64,000 bases of DNA from Anaerolineales bacterium (GTDB taxonomy: Bacteria; Chloroflexota; Anaerolineae; Anaerolineales; Villigracilaceae): the NCBI GenBank assembly GCA_016789305.1, contig JAEURJ010000025.1, forward strand, positions 124,001 through 188,000, written 5' to 3'. A model generated the notes under the pieces. It made no database searches, was not told the DNA's origin, and saw only the letters and a list, made by a program, of their open reading frames with translations. Below, piece by piece: positions 9,172 to 17,090 of the stretch. Numbering within the stretch: the stretch's first letter is position 1; each line of letters begins with the position of its first letter. A program made the position numbers and the translations under genes.

Positions 9172-9873
9172 CTAGAAAAACCAGTGACCGATCAAAGCGG
9201 AAGCCAGTGTCATGCTGATATTATCGATATCCTTGTAGTGAAGTGACTCGACAAGCGCCCCAGCCAATGCAATTCCGGTGATCGGGAGAAGATAAGTTGT
9301 GAATGGACCCGGGAATACCCCTGCAGCCACAAAAATATAAATGATCACGCTGGATAGAGTCCAGCCGCCGGCAAAAACGCCCAGCGAGCCGGCAATTGAT
9401 TTTTCCCTGCTCCACGGCAGTTTTGGAGAGGGGATGCGGCGTCCAACAATATCGGCAATGCCGTCGCCGCCGCACATCATCATCAACGCAATGATCCCGA
9501 TGGGGGAGTCCTTCCAGTAGACCAAAGTCAGGACCACGAACATGATCCCGTAAAACAATGGACCGCGCAAAATTTCCTTTGGATCGCCGGTGCGGGACAT
9601 GGCCTGAACGGAGGCGTCATCCTTGATGATACCGAGGCCGATCAATGCGAATTGTACTGTGATGGCAAAAGGAACCAGAGCTGCCAGCCAGCGCGCATCC
9701 GGCGTGTCTTTGAAAAGGAACCAGCACAACACAAACAGCGGACCCGTCCCAATATGGATGACCTTGCGGCTGAGTTTGCTGTCCAGCCAGCCGCGGTGGG
9801 CGATAAAGTCCATCGAGCGTAGAAAAATCATGGAGAGCGCGAATGTGATAACGAGGGCAAGAAAGTTGTTCAA
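9172..9873 (-). CDS. Phytol/dolichol kinase-like integral membrane protein
   Basis: About 233 aa with around seven hydrophobic segments. SRKVIHIGTGP near the N-terminus and KSIAGSLGVFAGG in the C-terminal half are the conserved blocks of the phytol kinase/dolichol kinase/CDP-diacylglycerol-synthase-like family, which phosphorylates isoprenoid alcohols with CTP. The start is taken as TTG at 9873 because AGGAG lies 5 bases upstream. A longer frame to 9942 would overlap the HAD gene and lacks a ribosome site. It lies 58 bases after the HAD gene on the same strand and may be a distal member of the his transcript. The substrate is not determined. Confidence 0.7.
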   Translation of the reverse strand: MNNFLALVITFALSMIFLRSMDFIAHRGWLDSKLSRKVIHIGTGPLFVLCWFLFKDTPDARWLAALVPFAITVQFALIGLGIIKDDASVQAMSRTGDPKEILRGPLFYGIMFVVLTLVYWKDSPIGIIALMMMCGGDGIADIVGRRIPSPKLPWSREKSIAGSLGVFAGGWTLSSVIIYIFVAAGVFPGPFTTYLLPITGIALAGALVESLHYKDIDNISMTLASALIGHWFF

Positions 9874-9931
9874 AGGAAACTCCTGAATTGGGTTTGATGC
9901 TACAACCCTCAAAGTGGTATTGAGATTTCCT

Positions 9932-11035
9932 TTATAACCCAACCCCCGCTATCAAAGACTCCCAGTTTTCAAAATATGGGATGTTTGCCTCTTCGAATGC
10001 GGATGACTTGGCTCCACTTCCCGAGGTTAGACCAATGGCTTTGATGTCGACATCGAAACCAGCCTCTTGCAAAATTTTTCCTGCTGTCCGTACAGAACGG
10101 ATTCCACCCATCGTATCCTCCACCACCATCAACTCAAATTCCTTCGGCAGTTGTTTGAACGTTTCATTTATCTTTCCTGTTTCGCGCCAGTGATTCGCAG
10201 CCTGCAAAGATGGCCATTCTTCGCCTGTCCATGCGGCGAGAACGCCAGCCAGTGCTTGAACTGGAGACGGCTTTACCAAGGCGGCGGGATCCAACCCATG
10301 TTGGGATGCAAGATATTCCAATTTCCCAAATGCGATCAATGGGATGTCGGTCAACTTGACCAACTCAAGTGCAAGCTCCGCTTCCGGGGCATAGCCGACG
10401 ATGGATCCTGTCACCTCAGCAGGCGACCCCGACGGTCTTGCTGTGAATGCCGCGAGATGGTATTTGCGCAGTTTGGATCGAATCTCATCGTCGATGTTGG
10501 ATTGGTCGTGAGTTAACAACAGCGATTCAGTTCCAAACTCCGCGGGCAGGTTATAGGTTTTGGTGAAATTCTCACTTCCAAGCGTGAAGTGTTGAAAGAT
10601 GCGCATGGTGGGTGAGGACTGAATATCCCGCGTCTTTTTTAACAACTTCCTTCTCAACTCCAGCGGGATCGATGAAAAGCATCCCGCATGAAACGCAGCT
10701 TCTGACGGATATTGACCCGCGACCAAATCAAATTCTGGAATGGTTATTGGATTTGGGATTTTGACTTTCTGAAGTTCATTTGCTGCGGAGAAAACATCTT
10801 CGGGGAGATTCTGTTTGGGATGTTGCAGCAGGATCGAGTTCCAGTGAGAAGCGATGATCAGCGGCGCCATATCCCATTCGCTGGAGATTCCGCGCTTCTC
10901 CAGATCGGTCAAGATATCTTCATGGGTTTCATATTCTGCGCCAAGAAAATGATTGACCGTTGCACGCAAGGCGGCTCGATATCCACCGGGGTGAACCAGC
11001 ACGCCGTCGATATCCAGCAAAATGATCTTCGTCAT
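9932..11035 (-). CDS. HAD-superfamily hydrolase-like protein, coupled to hisE
   Basis: The 367-aa protein begins with LLDIDGVLVHPGG, HAD motif I (DxDGV). It ends with VEDTMGGIRSV and a following Gly/Ser-rich segment resembling HAD motif IV. The middle of about 250 residues is a large insert without a recognised domain. Its ATG overlaps the hisE stop as ATGA, so it is translated with the his operon. The operon here lacks a histidinol-phosphate phosphatase (this HisB is monofunctional) and hisD, so a role as the missing phosphatase is possible but unproven. A repair or nucleotide phosphatase is an alternative. Confidence 0.6.
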   Translation of the reverse strand: MTKIILLDIDGVLVHPGGYRAALRATVNHFLGAEYETHEDILTDLEKRGISSEWDMAPLIIASHWNSILLQHPKQNLPEDVFSAANELQKVKIPNPITIPEFDLVAGQYPSEAAFHAGCFSSIPLELRRKLLKKTRDIQSSPTMRIFQHFTLGSENFTKTYNLPAEFGTESLLLTHDQSNIDDEIRSKLRKYHLAAFTARPSGSPAEVTGSIVGYAPEAELALELVKLTDIPLIAFGKLEYLASQHGLDPAALVKPSPVQALAGVLAAWTGEEWPSLQAANHWRETGKINETFKQLPKEFELMVVEDTMGGIRSVRTAGKILQEAGFDVDIKAIGLTSGSGAKSSAFEEANIPYFENWESLIAGVGL

Positions 11036-11307
11036 TTATGACGCTTCTCCAACTCGGCAACGATGTGTGCAGGTGTGAGGCCGCGCGCGGAAAGCAGCAC
11101 AAGAGTGTGAAAGGTGAGGTCTGCGACTTCTTCGATCAGGCGTTGATCTTCCTGCGCCAGTGCAGCGACAACAACTTCGGTCCCTTCTTCGCCAACTTTT
11201 TGCGCGATCTTTGGTAAGCCTTCTGTGAAGAGACTGGAAGTATAGGATTTTTCAGTTGGATTCTTTTTACGATCTTCGATCACGTCGAACAGCCATTGAA
11301 TGCTCAT
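11032..11307 (-). CDS. hisE: Phosphoribosyl-ATP pyrophosphohydrolase HisE
   Basis: The 91-aa protein is a typical all-alpha HisE/MazG-like enzyme. EEGTEVVVAAL and EEVADLTFH supply the acidic metal-binding residues. It removes pyrophosphate from PR-ATP (second step of histidine synthesis), producing PR-AMP for HisI. HisE and HisI are separate genes here. The start has GGAG about 9 bases upstream. The stop overlaps the HAD gene start (ATGA). A repeat-rich 109-base gap separates it from hisI. Confidence 0.95.
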   Translation of the reverse strand: MSIQWLFDVIEDRKKNPTEKSYTSSLFTEGLPKIAQKVGEEGTEVVVAALAQEDQRLIEEVADLTFHTLVLLSARGLTPAHIVAELEKRHK

Positions 11308-11367
11308 TGATTTTCTCCATTGATATAACCTTCGCCCTGAGCGGAATGACGAGCGAATGCGAGGAAT

Positions 11368-11392
11368 GTAGACGAAGAGGCGCTTCGTCTAC
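11368..11392. repeat. Palindromic element in the hisI-hisE gap
   Basis: GTAGACGAAG (11368-11377) and CTTCGTCTAC (11383-11392) form a perfect 10-bp stem with a 5-base loop. The flanks contain CCCTGAGCGG (11336-11345) and CCGCTCAG (11413-11420), matching the style of the REP-like element at 181-216. It occupies most of the only long gap inside the his operon and may process or stabilise mRNA (inference). Confidence 0.5.
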
Positions 11393-11416
11393 GGTGCATA
11401 TAACCCGCACCTCCGC

Positions 11417-11743
11417 TCAGCCTGAAATGTTTCGATAAAAACAACTTCGCTCGCCCGTGTGACAGGCTGGACCGGCGGGATGAACGAGAATCAAAAGCGT
11501 GTCCGCATCGCAATCCACACGGATTTCGACGACCTTTTGAATATTTCCCGAAGTGGCACCTTTATGCCAGAGTTCGTTGCGGCTGCGGGACCAGAAAATG
11601 GTCTCACCTTTTTCCAAAGTAAGCTTTAATGATTCTTGATTCATATAAGCCATCATCAAAACTTCTTTTGTTTCAGAATCCTGAATGATCGCTGGAACAA
11701 GGCCGTTGGCATCGTACTTAATCTCGGAACTCGATAATTTCAT
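11417..11743 (-). CDS. hisI: Phosphoribosyl-AMP cyclohydrolase HisI
   Basis: The 108-aa protein is the stand-alone cyclohydrolase that opens the adenine ring of PR-AMP (third step). LMMAYMN, FWSRSRNELWHKGATSG and the Cys-containing VDCDAD and GPACHTG motifs are the conserved zinc and substrate sites. The start has GGAG 9 bases upstream. The neighbouring hisE supplies its substrate. The reading ends within the REP-like gap, after SCFYRNISG. Confidence 0.95.
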   Translation of the reverse strand: MKLSSSEIKYDANGLVPAIIQDSETKEVLMMAYMNQESLKLTLEKGETIFWSRSRNELWHKGATSGNIQKVVEIRVDCDADTLLILVHPAGPACHTGERSCFYRNISG

Positions 11744-11757
11744 ATATTTTCTCCAGC

Positions 11758-11781
11758 GTTCAAACGTTTCAACGTTGCAAC
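11758..11781. repeat. Degenerate 8-base tandem repeat at the hisF-hisI junction
   Basis: Three consecutive octamers, GTTCAAAC GTTTCAAC GTTGCAAC, cover the short hisF-hisI gap and run into the last codons of hisF. Similar 8-base periodic arrays fill the hisA-hisF and hisC-hisB gaps. This is read directly from the sequence. Confidence 0.7.
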
Positions 11782-12530
11782 CGTACAGGCACGCCTTGTC
11801 CCTGCAGTTCCTTTTTCAATTCAGCGATCTTCAACTTGCCGTCATGAAACAGGGATGCGGCCAACGCAGCATCTGCGTTTCCTTTGGTGAGCACTTCTGC
11901 AAAGTGCTGCATTGTGCCCGCTCCACCGGAAGCAATGACCGGCACGGACACCATATCCGAGATGATGCGCGTCAATTCAATATCGTAACCTGCGAGCGTT
12001 CCATCCGAGTCCATGCTGGTGAGCAGGATCTCGCCCGCGCCCAATTCCACGCCGCGAACCGCCCATTCGATGGCATCCAGGCCAGTTGGAGTGCGTCCAC
12101 CGGCTACATACACTTCCCAGCTCGAATCTTTTCTGCGCGCATCGATTGCCAGCACAATGCACTGTGCACCATATCGCGATGCACCTTCGGATAATAACTC
12201 GGGTCGATTCACTGCCGCCGAGTTGACGCTGACTTTATCCGCACCGGCGAGCAGAAGATTTCGCATATCATCCACTTCGCGAATCCCGCCGCCGACGGTC
12301 AATGGCATGAAGACAGTTTCCGCCACACGGCTGACCAATTCCAAGGTTGTCTTGCGTCCTTCGTGGGTTGCGGAAATATCGAGAAAGACCAATTCATCTG
12401 CGCCTTGTTCGTCATAGAGTCGTGCCTGCTCCACGGGGTCACCGGCATCGCGCAAGTTGACGAAGTTCACGCCTTTCACCACACGTCCATCTTTTATATC
12501 GAGACAGGGAATAATCCGTTTTGCTAACAT
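11769..12530 (-). CDS. hisF: Imidazole glycerol phosphate synthase cyclase subunit HisF
   Basis: The 253-aa TIM barrel starts MLAKRIIPCLDIKDGRVVKG, carrying the catalytic Asp (in CLDIKDG) and the phosphate site. VIASGGAGTMQHF is the second phosphate-binding loop. With HisH it converts PRFAR plus glutamine-derived ammonia to imidazole glycerol phosphate and AICAR. The ATG at 12530 is chosen because GGAGG lies 4 bases upstream and the family begins exactly here. Its last codons lie in an octamer repeat array. Confidence 0.97.
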   Translation of the reverse strand: MLAKRIIPCLDIKDGRVVKGVNFVNLRDAGDPVEQARLYDEQGADELVFLDISATHEGRKTTLELVSRVAETVFMPLTVGGGIREVDDMRNLLLAGADKVSVNSAAVNRPELLSEGASRYGAQCIVLAIDARRKDSSWEVYVAGGRTPTGLDAIEWAVRGVELGAGEILLTSMDSDGTLAGYDIELTRIISDMVSVPVIASGGAGTMQHFAEVLTKGNADAALAASLFHDGKLKIAELKKELQGQGVPVRLQR

Positions 12531-12542
12531 AATCCTCCAAAC

Positions 12543-12615
12543 CGTTGGAAATTTGCAAGTTGAAAAGTTTGCAAGTACAAGCACAAACCTTCCGACGTTT
12601 CATCCTTCAAACCTG
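12543..12615. repeat. Degenerate 8-base tandem repeat in the hisA-hisF gap
   Basis: Octamers such as TTTGCAAG TTGAAAAG TTTGCAAG and GTTTCATC CTTCAAAC follow each other with an 8-base period, including the hisA stop codon. The unit resembles those beside hisF and hisC. Confidence 0.65.
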
Positions 12616-13323
12616 TAACGCCTTTCCCAGGTCAATCGTGCCTTCATATAAAGCACGTCCGATTATTGCACCGGCCAACTTTGCTTCCCGTGCGGCGATC
12701 ACATCATCCAATGTGTGCACGCCGCCGGAAGCGATCACATCCAGTCCGCTCACATCAGCCAGTTCGCGAGTGGAGGGGATGTTCAGGCCGCTGCCCAATC
12801 CGTCCCTGCGAATATCTGTAAAGATAACCGTACGCAGGCCAAAGGTCCGCATTTGAAGCGCGAGGTCTGCCGCCGAAGTTTTACTGTCATTCTTCCAGCC
12901 GCGCACACTGACCAGGCCATCACGCGCGTCGATTCCCACGGCGATTTTTTCAGCGCCGAATTTTTTCAACGCATCCTGGACAACTTGTGGTTGTTCGAGT
13001 GCGATCGTGCCAAGAACAACACGGCTTACGCCCAATTCAATTGCTTTTTCAATTGAATCCAGCGAACGCATCCCGCCGCCAAATTGCACATGTGCACCCA
13101 ATGTCAAAATCGATTTAAGTGCGGAACGATTTGCATTGTCATTTTCGCCAAACGCACCATCGAGGTTGACCACATGCAGCCACGCCGCACCCATGCTCAA
13201 CCATTTTTTCGCCGTCTCTGACGGGTCGTCACTGTAGGAAGTCATGCGATTGGGATCGCCTTCCCTGAGACGCACAACTTTTCCGGCACGCAGATCGATC
13301 GCGGGGTAGATGGTGAAACTCAT
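12607..13323 (-). CDS. hisA: ProFAR isomerase HisA
   Basis: The 238-aa TIM barrel begins FTIYPAIDLRAGKVVRL, with the catalytic Asp in AIDLR. The second catalytic Asp is in VGIDARDG or FTDIRRDG, and VIASGGVHTLDD is the phosphate loop. It isomerises ProFAR to PRFAR by an Amadori rearrangement. Its ATG overlaps the hisH stop codon (ATGA), indicating translational coupling. It is paralogous to HisF. In Actinobacteria the homologue PriA also acts in tryptophan synthesis, but nothing here shows that. Confidence 0.96.
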   Translation of the reverse strand: MSFTIYPAIDLRAGKVVRLREGDPNRMTSYSDDPSETAKKWLSMGAAWLHVVNLDGAFGENDNANRSALKSILTLGAHVQFGGGMRSLDSIEKAIELGVSRVVLGTIALEQPQVVQDALKKFGAEKIAVGIDARDGLVSVRGWKNDSKTSAADLALQMRTFGLRTVIFTDIRRDGLGSGLNIPSTRELADVSGLDVIASGGVHTLDDVIAAREAKLAGAIIGRALYEGTIDLGKALQV

Positions 13324-13934
13324 GCGGCCTCCAAAAAGTTTTTCAGAATTTGCAGCCCCATCGCCTGGCTCTTTTCAGGGTGAAACTGCACGCCGAAAAT
13401 ATTTTCATGCCGCACGGCGCAGGCATAATTGATTCCGTAATCGCAGGTCGCGATCACATCGGATGAATCTCCCGCCTGACAATAATACGAATGATTGAAA
13501 TAGACGTACGCTCCATCATCCACCTGATTAAACAGCGACGCTTCTTTCTTAACTCGAACCTGATTCCATCCCGTATGCGGAATCTTCACCGATAATGAAT
13601 CAGCAAATTTCACCACGGTTCCTTTTAACAATCCGAGACCTTCATGGTCGCCCATCTCCTCGCTGATCTCGAACAAAGCCTGCATCCCAACGCAGATTCC
13701 CAATAAAGGAATTCCGCGTTGAGCCACCTCATTCAATGTATCTTTCAACCCGCGCGTCTGCAAGCCAGACATGAAATCTTTAAATGAACCCACACCGGGC
13801 AAGACCACACGCTTGCCGGATAAAACCTGTCCTGGATCATCCGTGCGCAAGACACTTGCGCCCACAGCTTCCAGCGCCTTTTGCACGGAACGGAGGTTTC
13901 CAGTACCCGCATCGATCAAAATGACGTTGTTCAT
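13320..13934 (-). CDS. hisH: Imidazole glycerol phosphate synthase glutaminase subunit HisH
   Basis: The 204-aa class-I glutamine amidotransferase has the nucleophile Cys in GICVGMQ (about residue 81) and the His-Glu pair in QFHPEKS (about 186-192). It hydrolyses glutamine and channels ammonia to HisF. Start and stop both overlap neighbours by ATGA (hisB upstream, hisA downstream), giving a tightly coupled block. Confidence 0.96.
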   Translation of the reverse strand: MNNVILIDAGTGNLRSVQKALEAVGASVLRTDDPGQVLSGKRVVLPGVGSFKDFMSGLQTRGLKDTLNEVAQRGIPLLGICVGMQALFEISEEMGDHEGLGLLKGTVVKFADSLSVKIPHTGWNQVRVKKEASLFNQVDDGAYVYFNHSYYCQAGDSSDVIATCDYGINYACAVRHENIFGVQFHPEKSQAMGLQILKNFLEAA

Positions 13935-14524
13935 TTGGTTAATGTCCCTTTTGTAGATGGGATGACTCCCGCGCGGCGCGGATCGATCTGTGTGGCGATA
14001 TCCAATGCGCGTGCCCAGGCTTTGAACAAGGCCTCGGCCTGGTGATGGTCATCGCGCCCGTACAGAACACGCGCATGTAAATTGCAGCGTGAAGTTACTG
14101 CAAATGACTCAAAGAAATGTGGAAACAAAGTGGTGGGGATACTTCCAATGTATGGGGTGTGCCATTCTGCCTGAATCACCGAGTACGGACGTCCCGACAG
14201 ATCAATCGCAACGTGTGCCAGTGTTTCATCCATCGGCGCAAAGAAATCCCCCATGCGGACGATTCCCTTGCGGTCGCCGAGCGCCTTGTCGAAAGCCTGA
14301 CCCAAAGCCAGCGCCACATCTTCCACGGTGTGATGCGAGTCAATGTGCAGATCGCCAGTAGCTTTGACCGTCAGGTCGAACAATCCATGCACGGCAAGGT
14401 GGGTGAGCATGTGGTCGAGAAAACCAACTCCTGTGGAGATTTCGTGTTTGCCTGTGCCATCCAGATCCAGTTTGATTTCAATTTGTGTCTCGTTTGTTTG
14501 ACGTGATATTTCTGCGGTTCTCAT
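13931..14524 (-). CDS. hisB: Imidazoleglycerol-phosphate dehydratase HisB (monofunctional)
   Basis: The 197-aa enzyme carries GVGFLDHMLTHLAVH and DSHHTVEDVALALGQA plus C-terminal ARVLYGRDDHHQAEALFKA, the paired His-rich manganese sites. It dehydrates IGP to imidazole acetol phosphate. Unlike E. coli HisB it lacks an N-terminal HAD phosphatase domain, so histidinol-phosphate phosphatase must be encoded elsewhere. The ATG at 14524 (MRTAEISRQT) has AAGGAG just upstream. Confidence 0.97.
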   Translation of the reverse strand: MRTAEISRQTNETQIEIKLDLDGTGKHEISTGVGFLDHMLTHLAVHGLFDLTVKATGDLHIDSHHTVEDVALALGQAFDKALGDRKGIVRMGDFFAPMDETLAHVAIDLSGRPYSVIQAEWHTPYIGSIPTTLFPHFFESFAVTSRCNLHARVLYGRDDHHQAEALFKAWARALDIATQIDPRRAGVIPSTKGTLTK

Positions 14525-14538
14525 ATTTTCTCCTTCGG

Positions 14539-14605
14539 GTTGCAAGTAGGCAGGTCAGAAGGTTTGAACGTTAAAAACTTCCAACTTTCCAACTTTATAA
14601 CTTTT
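14539..14605. repeat. Degenerate 8-base tandem repeat in the hisC-hisB gap
   Basis: On the minus strand GTTATAAA GTTGGAAA GTTGGAAG TTTTTAAC GTTCAAAC and further units follow with an 8-base period. The array begins inside the last codons of hisC and ends next to the hisB ribosome site. Confidence 0.7.
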
Positions 14606-15686
14606 TCAACGCACTTATCAACGCATCGGTATCCTGCGGCCTGCCCACACTGATGCGGATGTGGTCACGCAGGCCCAGCTTGTTGAAATAGCGGATAAAG
14701 ATTCCATACTCTTGTGCCAGCCTGGTTTTAAGTTCGGCGGCGTCCCGTCCAGTCACCTGGCACAGAATAAAATTAGACTGTGTAGGATAGGGTTTGAGAT
14801 AAGAGATTCCCTGCAAGGCAGTGAACAATCGTGTCCGTTCGTTCTTCAAAAGTTCAACTATTTTTGCAAGTTCATTTGTATGTTCCAACGAAACTTGTGC
14901 TGCCACACTTGCCGCCACGTTGACATTGTACGGCTGCTTGGATTTCCATAAAGTGGGCATCAGCCAAAGAGGGAAGGCTCCGTATCCAATTCTCAAGCCC
15001 GCCAGCCCAGCCCATTTACTGAAGGTGCGCAGCACAATTAAATTTTTGCGCTGAGACACTTCACGGATGCGGCTCAGGCCCGCGCCAAGGTCTTCGCCTG
15101 CAAATTCAATGTAAGCTTCATCCAATACAACCAAAGTTGGAAGAGATAATAATTCGTCCATAATTTTCCTGGAGATCAAAGAACCATCTGGATTGTTGGG
15201 GGAGGTGATAAAAAATAACTTCGGTTTGAGAGTTTCCACCGCTTTACGGATGCCATCCATATCTAATGAAAAATCTGGGTTGCGAGGCACTTCGATACAG
15301 CGCGCGGCACTGAGTTCGGCATCAAAGGAATACATGCCAAAGGTGGGCGGGCAGGAGAGAACACAATCATTTGGCTCAAGAAAAACCCGCATGAGCAGAT
15401 CAATTAATTCGTCTGCGCCCTGCCCGGCCAGTAAATATTCCTCGCCGATGCCGGTGAAATCCGAAAGCGATTTTCGCAGCGCGCGGCTTTCCGGGTCGGG
15501 ATAAATATGCGGGAAATCCATTTTACCGAGCGCTTCGCGGACAATTGGCAAAGGTCCATAAGGGTTTTCGTTCGCGTCGAGTTTGACGATCTGGTCCGGG
15601 GTGCGCCCAAGGCGCGCAGACAAAACTTCAAATGGCTCAATGGGGGTATATGCTGGGAGTGATTCAAGGTGACTGCGAATTTTCAT
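14595..15686 (-). CDS. hisC: Histidinol-phosphate aminotransferase HisC
   Basis: The 363-aa PLP fold-type-I aminotransferase shows KLDANENPYGP at the N-terminus, ITSPNNPDGS, VLDEAYIEF and the PLP lysine in RTFSKWAGLAGLRIGY. It converts imidazole acetol phosphate to histidinol phosphate. GGAGG lies 8 bases before the ATG, and the gene starts 4 bases after hisG. In some bacteria HisC also acts on aromatic keto acids. Confidence 0.96.
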   Translation of the reverse strand: MKIRSHLESLPAYTPIEPFEVLSARLGRTPDQIVKLDANENPYGPLPIVREALGKMDFPHIYPDPESRALRKSLSDFTGIGEEYLLAGQGADELIDLLMRVFLEPNDCVLSCPPTFGMYSFDAELSAARCIEVPRNPDFSLDMDGIRKAVETLKPKLFFITSPNNPDGSLISRKIMDELLSLPTLVVLDEAYIEFAGEDLGAGLSRIREVSQRKNLIVLRTFSKWAGLAGLRIGYGAFPLWLMPTLWKSKQPYNVNVAASVAAQVSLEHTNELAKIVELLKNERTRLFTALQGISYLKPYPTQSNFILCQVTGRDAAELKTRLAQEYGIFIRYFNKLGLRDHIRISVGRPQDTDALISALKKL

Positions 15687-15690
15687 TGGG

Positions 15691-16695
15691 CTATCCTCCT
15701 TTTAATTCGGCCAGCATTGCAGTGTAGCGCGGCGGTTCTTCTTCGAAAATATATGTCACCGGTGAAACAATAATTCCGCTGCCGCCCACTTTTCTTAATT
15801 CGCCGATGGCTTGTGGAAGATGATCGCGGCGTACAACCACGGTCACAGAATGCCAGCCTTGATTCGATTCTCTTGTGACGATGGGACTGATGGTCGGCCC
15901 CTGCAGCCCGCCGACGGAAGTTTGGGTGAAAAGTTTTTGCGCGATCGCTTCCGGACTTTCGCCGCGCATGTTGGCGATCACGAGCAAATTATCCTTCGCA
16001 CGCAAATGCGCTTCGATGTATTCCAACAAACGGCGTGCCATTTCCAACGCTTCGGGATTGGTTTGCAACGCCTCGCGATTCGCGATCAACGCCGCTTGTG
16101 ATGATTGGATAAGCCCATCCGGCAATGCGCGCAGGCGGTTATCCTGCAAAGTCTGTCCCGATGAAACAAGGTCGGAAATAATATCGGCATATCCAATGGT
16201 GGGGGCGGTTTCCAACGTGCCTTCGGCGGAGATCAACACATGAGGAATATTGTTTTTATTCAAGAATCTTTCAGTAAGCACCGGGAATTTCGTCGCGACA
16301 CGTAATGGGTGATCAAGCGTGCCCGCAAACTTTTTTAGGGATGGAATATCCACCGCTTCTTTCCATGACTCGGGCACGGCCAGCATCAACGAGCAGTGAC
16401 CAAACCCAAGCTGATCGTGCAAAATAATGATGTCGCCGTTCTCTCCGCGTTTTTCTTCCAGCACATCGATGCCGGTGATGCCAAAATCCATGCTGCCCTG
16501 CTTCACGCTGACAACGATGTCGCCGGGGCGTTGGAAAATGACGTTAAGGTCCGGCAGGGCAGGCATCCGCGCCTGGTATTGACGCGGGTTGAGCTTTTGC
16601 ACGGTCAATCCGCACTCGGCGAGAAAATCCATCGAGTCATCCTGCAGGCGTCCTTTGGATGGGAGCGAGAGTCGTAAGGCTTGGGTTGTTTGCAT
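15691..16695 (-). CDS. hisG: ATP phosphoribosyltransferase HisG (long form)
   Basis: About 334 aa. LRLSLPSKGRLQDDSMDFL is the N-terminal ATP/PRPP domain, followed by the PRPP loop near SAEGTLETAPTIGYADIISD. The C-terminal part from about residue 250 is the ACT-like regulatory domain for histidine feedback (VTVVVRRDHLPQAIGELRKV). This makes it the long, self-contained form without HisZ. It catalyses the committed step of histidine synthesis. The ATG at 16695 has AAGGA about 7 bases upstream. A frame extended to 16815 would run through the attenuator hairpin, so it is rejected. First structural gene after the leader. Confidence 0.95.
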   Translation of the reverse strand: MQTTQALRLSLPSKGRLQDDSMDFLAECGLTVQKLNPRQYQARMPALPDLNVIFQRPGDIVVSVKQGSMDFGITGIDVLEEKRGENGDIIILHDQLGFGHCSLMLAVPESWKEAVDIPSLKKFAGTLDHPLRVATKFPVLTERFLNKNNIPHVLISAEGTLETAPTIGYADIISDLVSSGQTLQDNRLRALPDGLIQSSQAALIANREALQTNPEALEMARRLLEYIEAHLRAKDNLLVIANMRGESPEAIAQKLFTQTSVGGLQGPTISPIVTRESNQGWHSVTVVVRRDHLPQAIGELRKVGGSGIIVSPVTYIFEEEPPRYTAMLAELKGG

Positions 16696-16720
16696 ACTGA
16701 TTCCTTTGAGTGGAGTTAAC

Positions 16721-16747
16721 AAAAATCCCCGACCAGGGTCGGGGATT
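16721..16747 (-). terminator. his attenuator terminator
   Basis: On the minus strand AATCCCCGACC (16747-16737) pairs with GGTCGGGGATT (16734-16724), followed by a T run, ending 26 bases before the hisG ATG. The upstream segment GGTCGGG (16813-16807) can pair instead with CCCGACC (16743-16737), giving a competing antiterminator. That segment can also pair with CCCCCG (16822-16817) just after the His codons. These are the mutually exclusive 1:2, 2:3 and 3:4 pairings of a classical amino-acid attenuator. Confidence 0.85.
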
Positions 16748-16771
16748 GATGAGGCAAGATATGGGTTCCTG

Positions 16772-16879
16772 TTATTTGCTTGCAGCAGGTACGCGCACAT
16801 AAACCTCCCGACCATGCGGGGGTTGAATGTGATGATGGTGATGCTTACAAGCGAATTGGTTGTTCAAAGTGCTGTTCAT
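16772..16879 (-). CDS. hisL: Histidine operon leader peptide with five consecutive His codons
   Basis: A 35-codon frame ATG...TAA reads MNSTLNNQFACK, then HHHHH (codons 13-17, 16843-16829), IQPPHGREVYVRVPAASK and stop. A His run just before an alternative-pairing region and a terminator is the hallmark of a his leader peptide. Low His-tRNA should stall the ribosome on the run, mask CCCCCG (16822-16817), free GGTCGGG (16813-16807) for the antiterminator, and allow transcription into hisG. Normal translation to the stop would favour the terminator. No Shine-Dalgarno is visible, and the predicted transcript start lies only a few bases upstream, so the peptide may be read from a nearly leaderless mRNA. 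Confidence 0.82.
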   Translation of the reverse strand: MNSTLNNQFACKHHHHHIQPPHGREVYVRVPAASK

Positions 16880-16889
16880 GTTGGGTGGC

Positions 16890-16918
16890 AGTATATCAAC
16901 GCGCCTCTGATTTGGCAA
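16890..16918 (-). promoter_or_regulatory. Predicted his operon promoter
   Basis: On the minus strand TTGCCA (16918-16913), a 17-base spacer and TATACT (16895-16890) form a good sigma70-type promoter. The expected start point near 16883 is 3-6 bases before the hisL ATG. Confidence 0.65.
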
Positions 16919-17090
16919 GCATCAATTTCCACAAGTTGACTTGCCCGGCCCGTTCATCGAGCATATATAATGCCCTCGGTCGCACACCTGCCCTGACGGG
17001 CGGTGCCAGGCAATTGAGCTTTTCCGCCTATGAAAAAGCGCAATTGGTGACCGCTCTGGGTATAATCACTTTAAGAACGAAAGGAACGAA

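Noticed and set aside
15691..16815. Longer hisG starting at 16815
   Set aside because: It would translate through the attenuator stem; homology and ribosome site support 16695.
16589..16939. Open frames on the plus strand across the his leader
   Set aside because: They are antisense to hisG and hisL, have no ribosome site, and the minus-strand attenuator explains the region fully.
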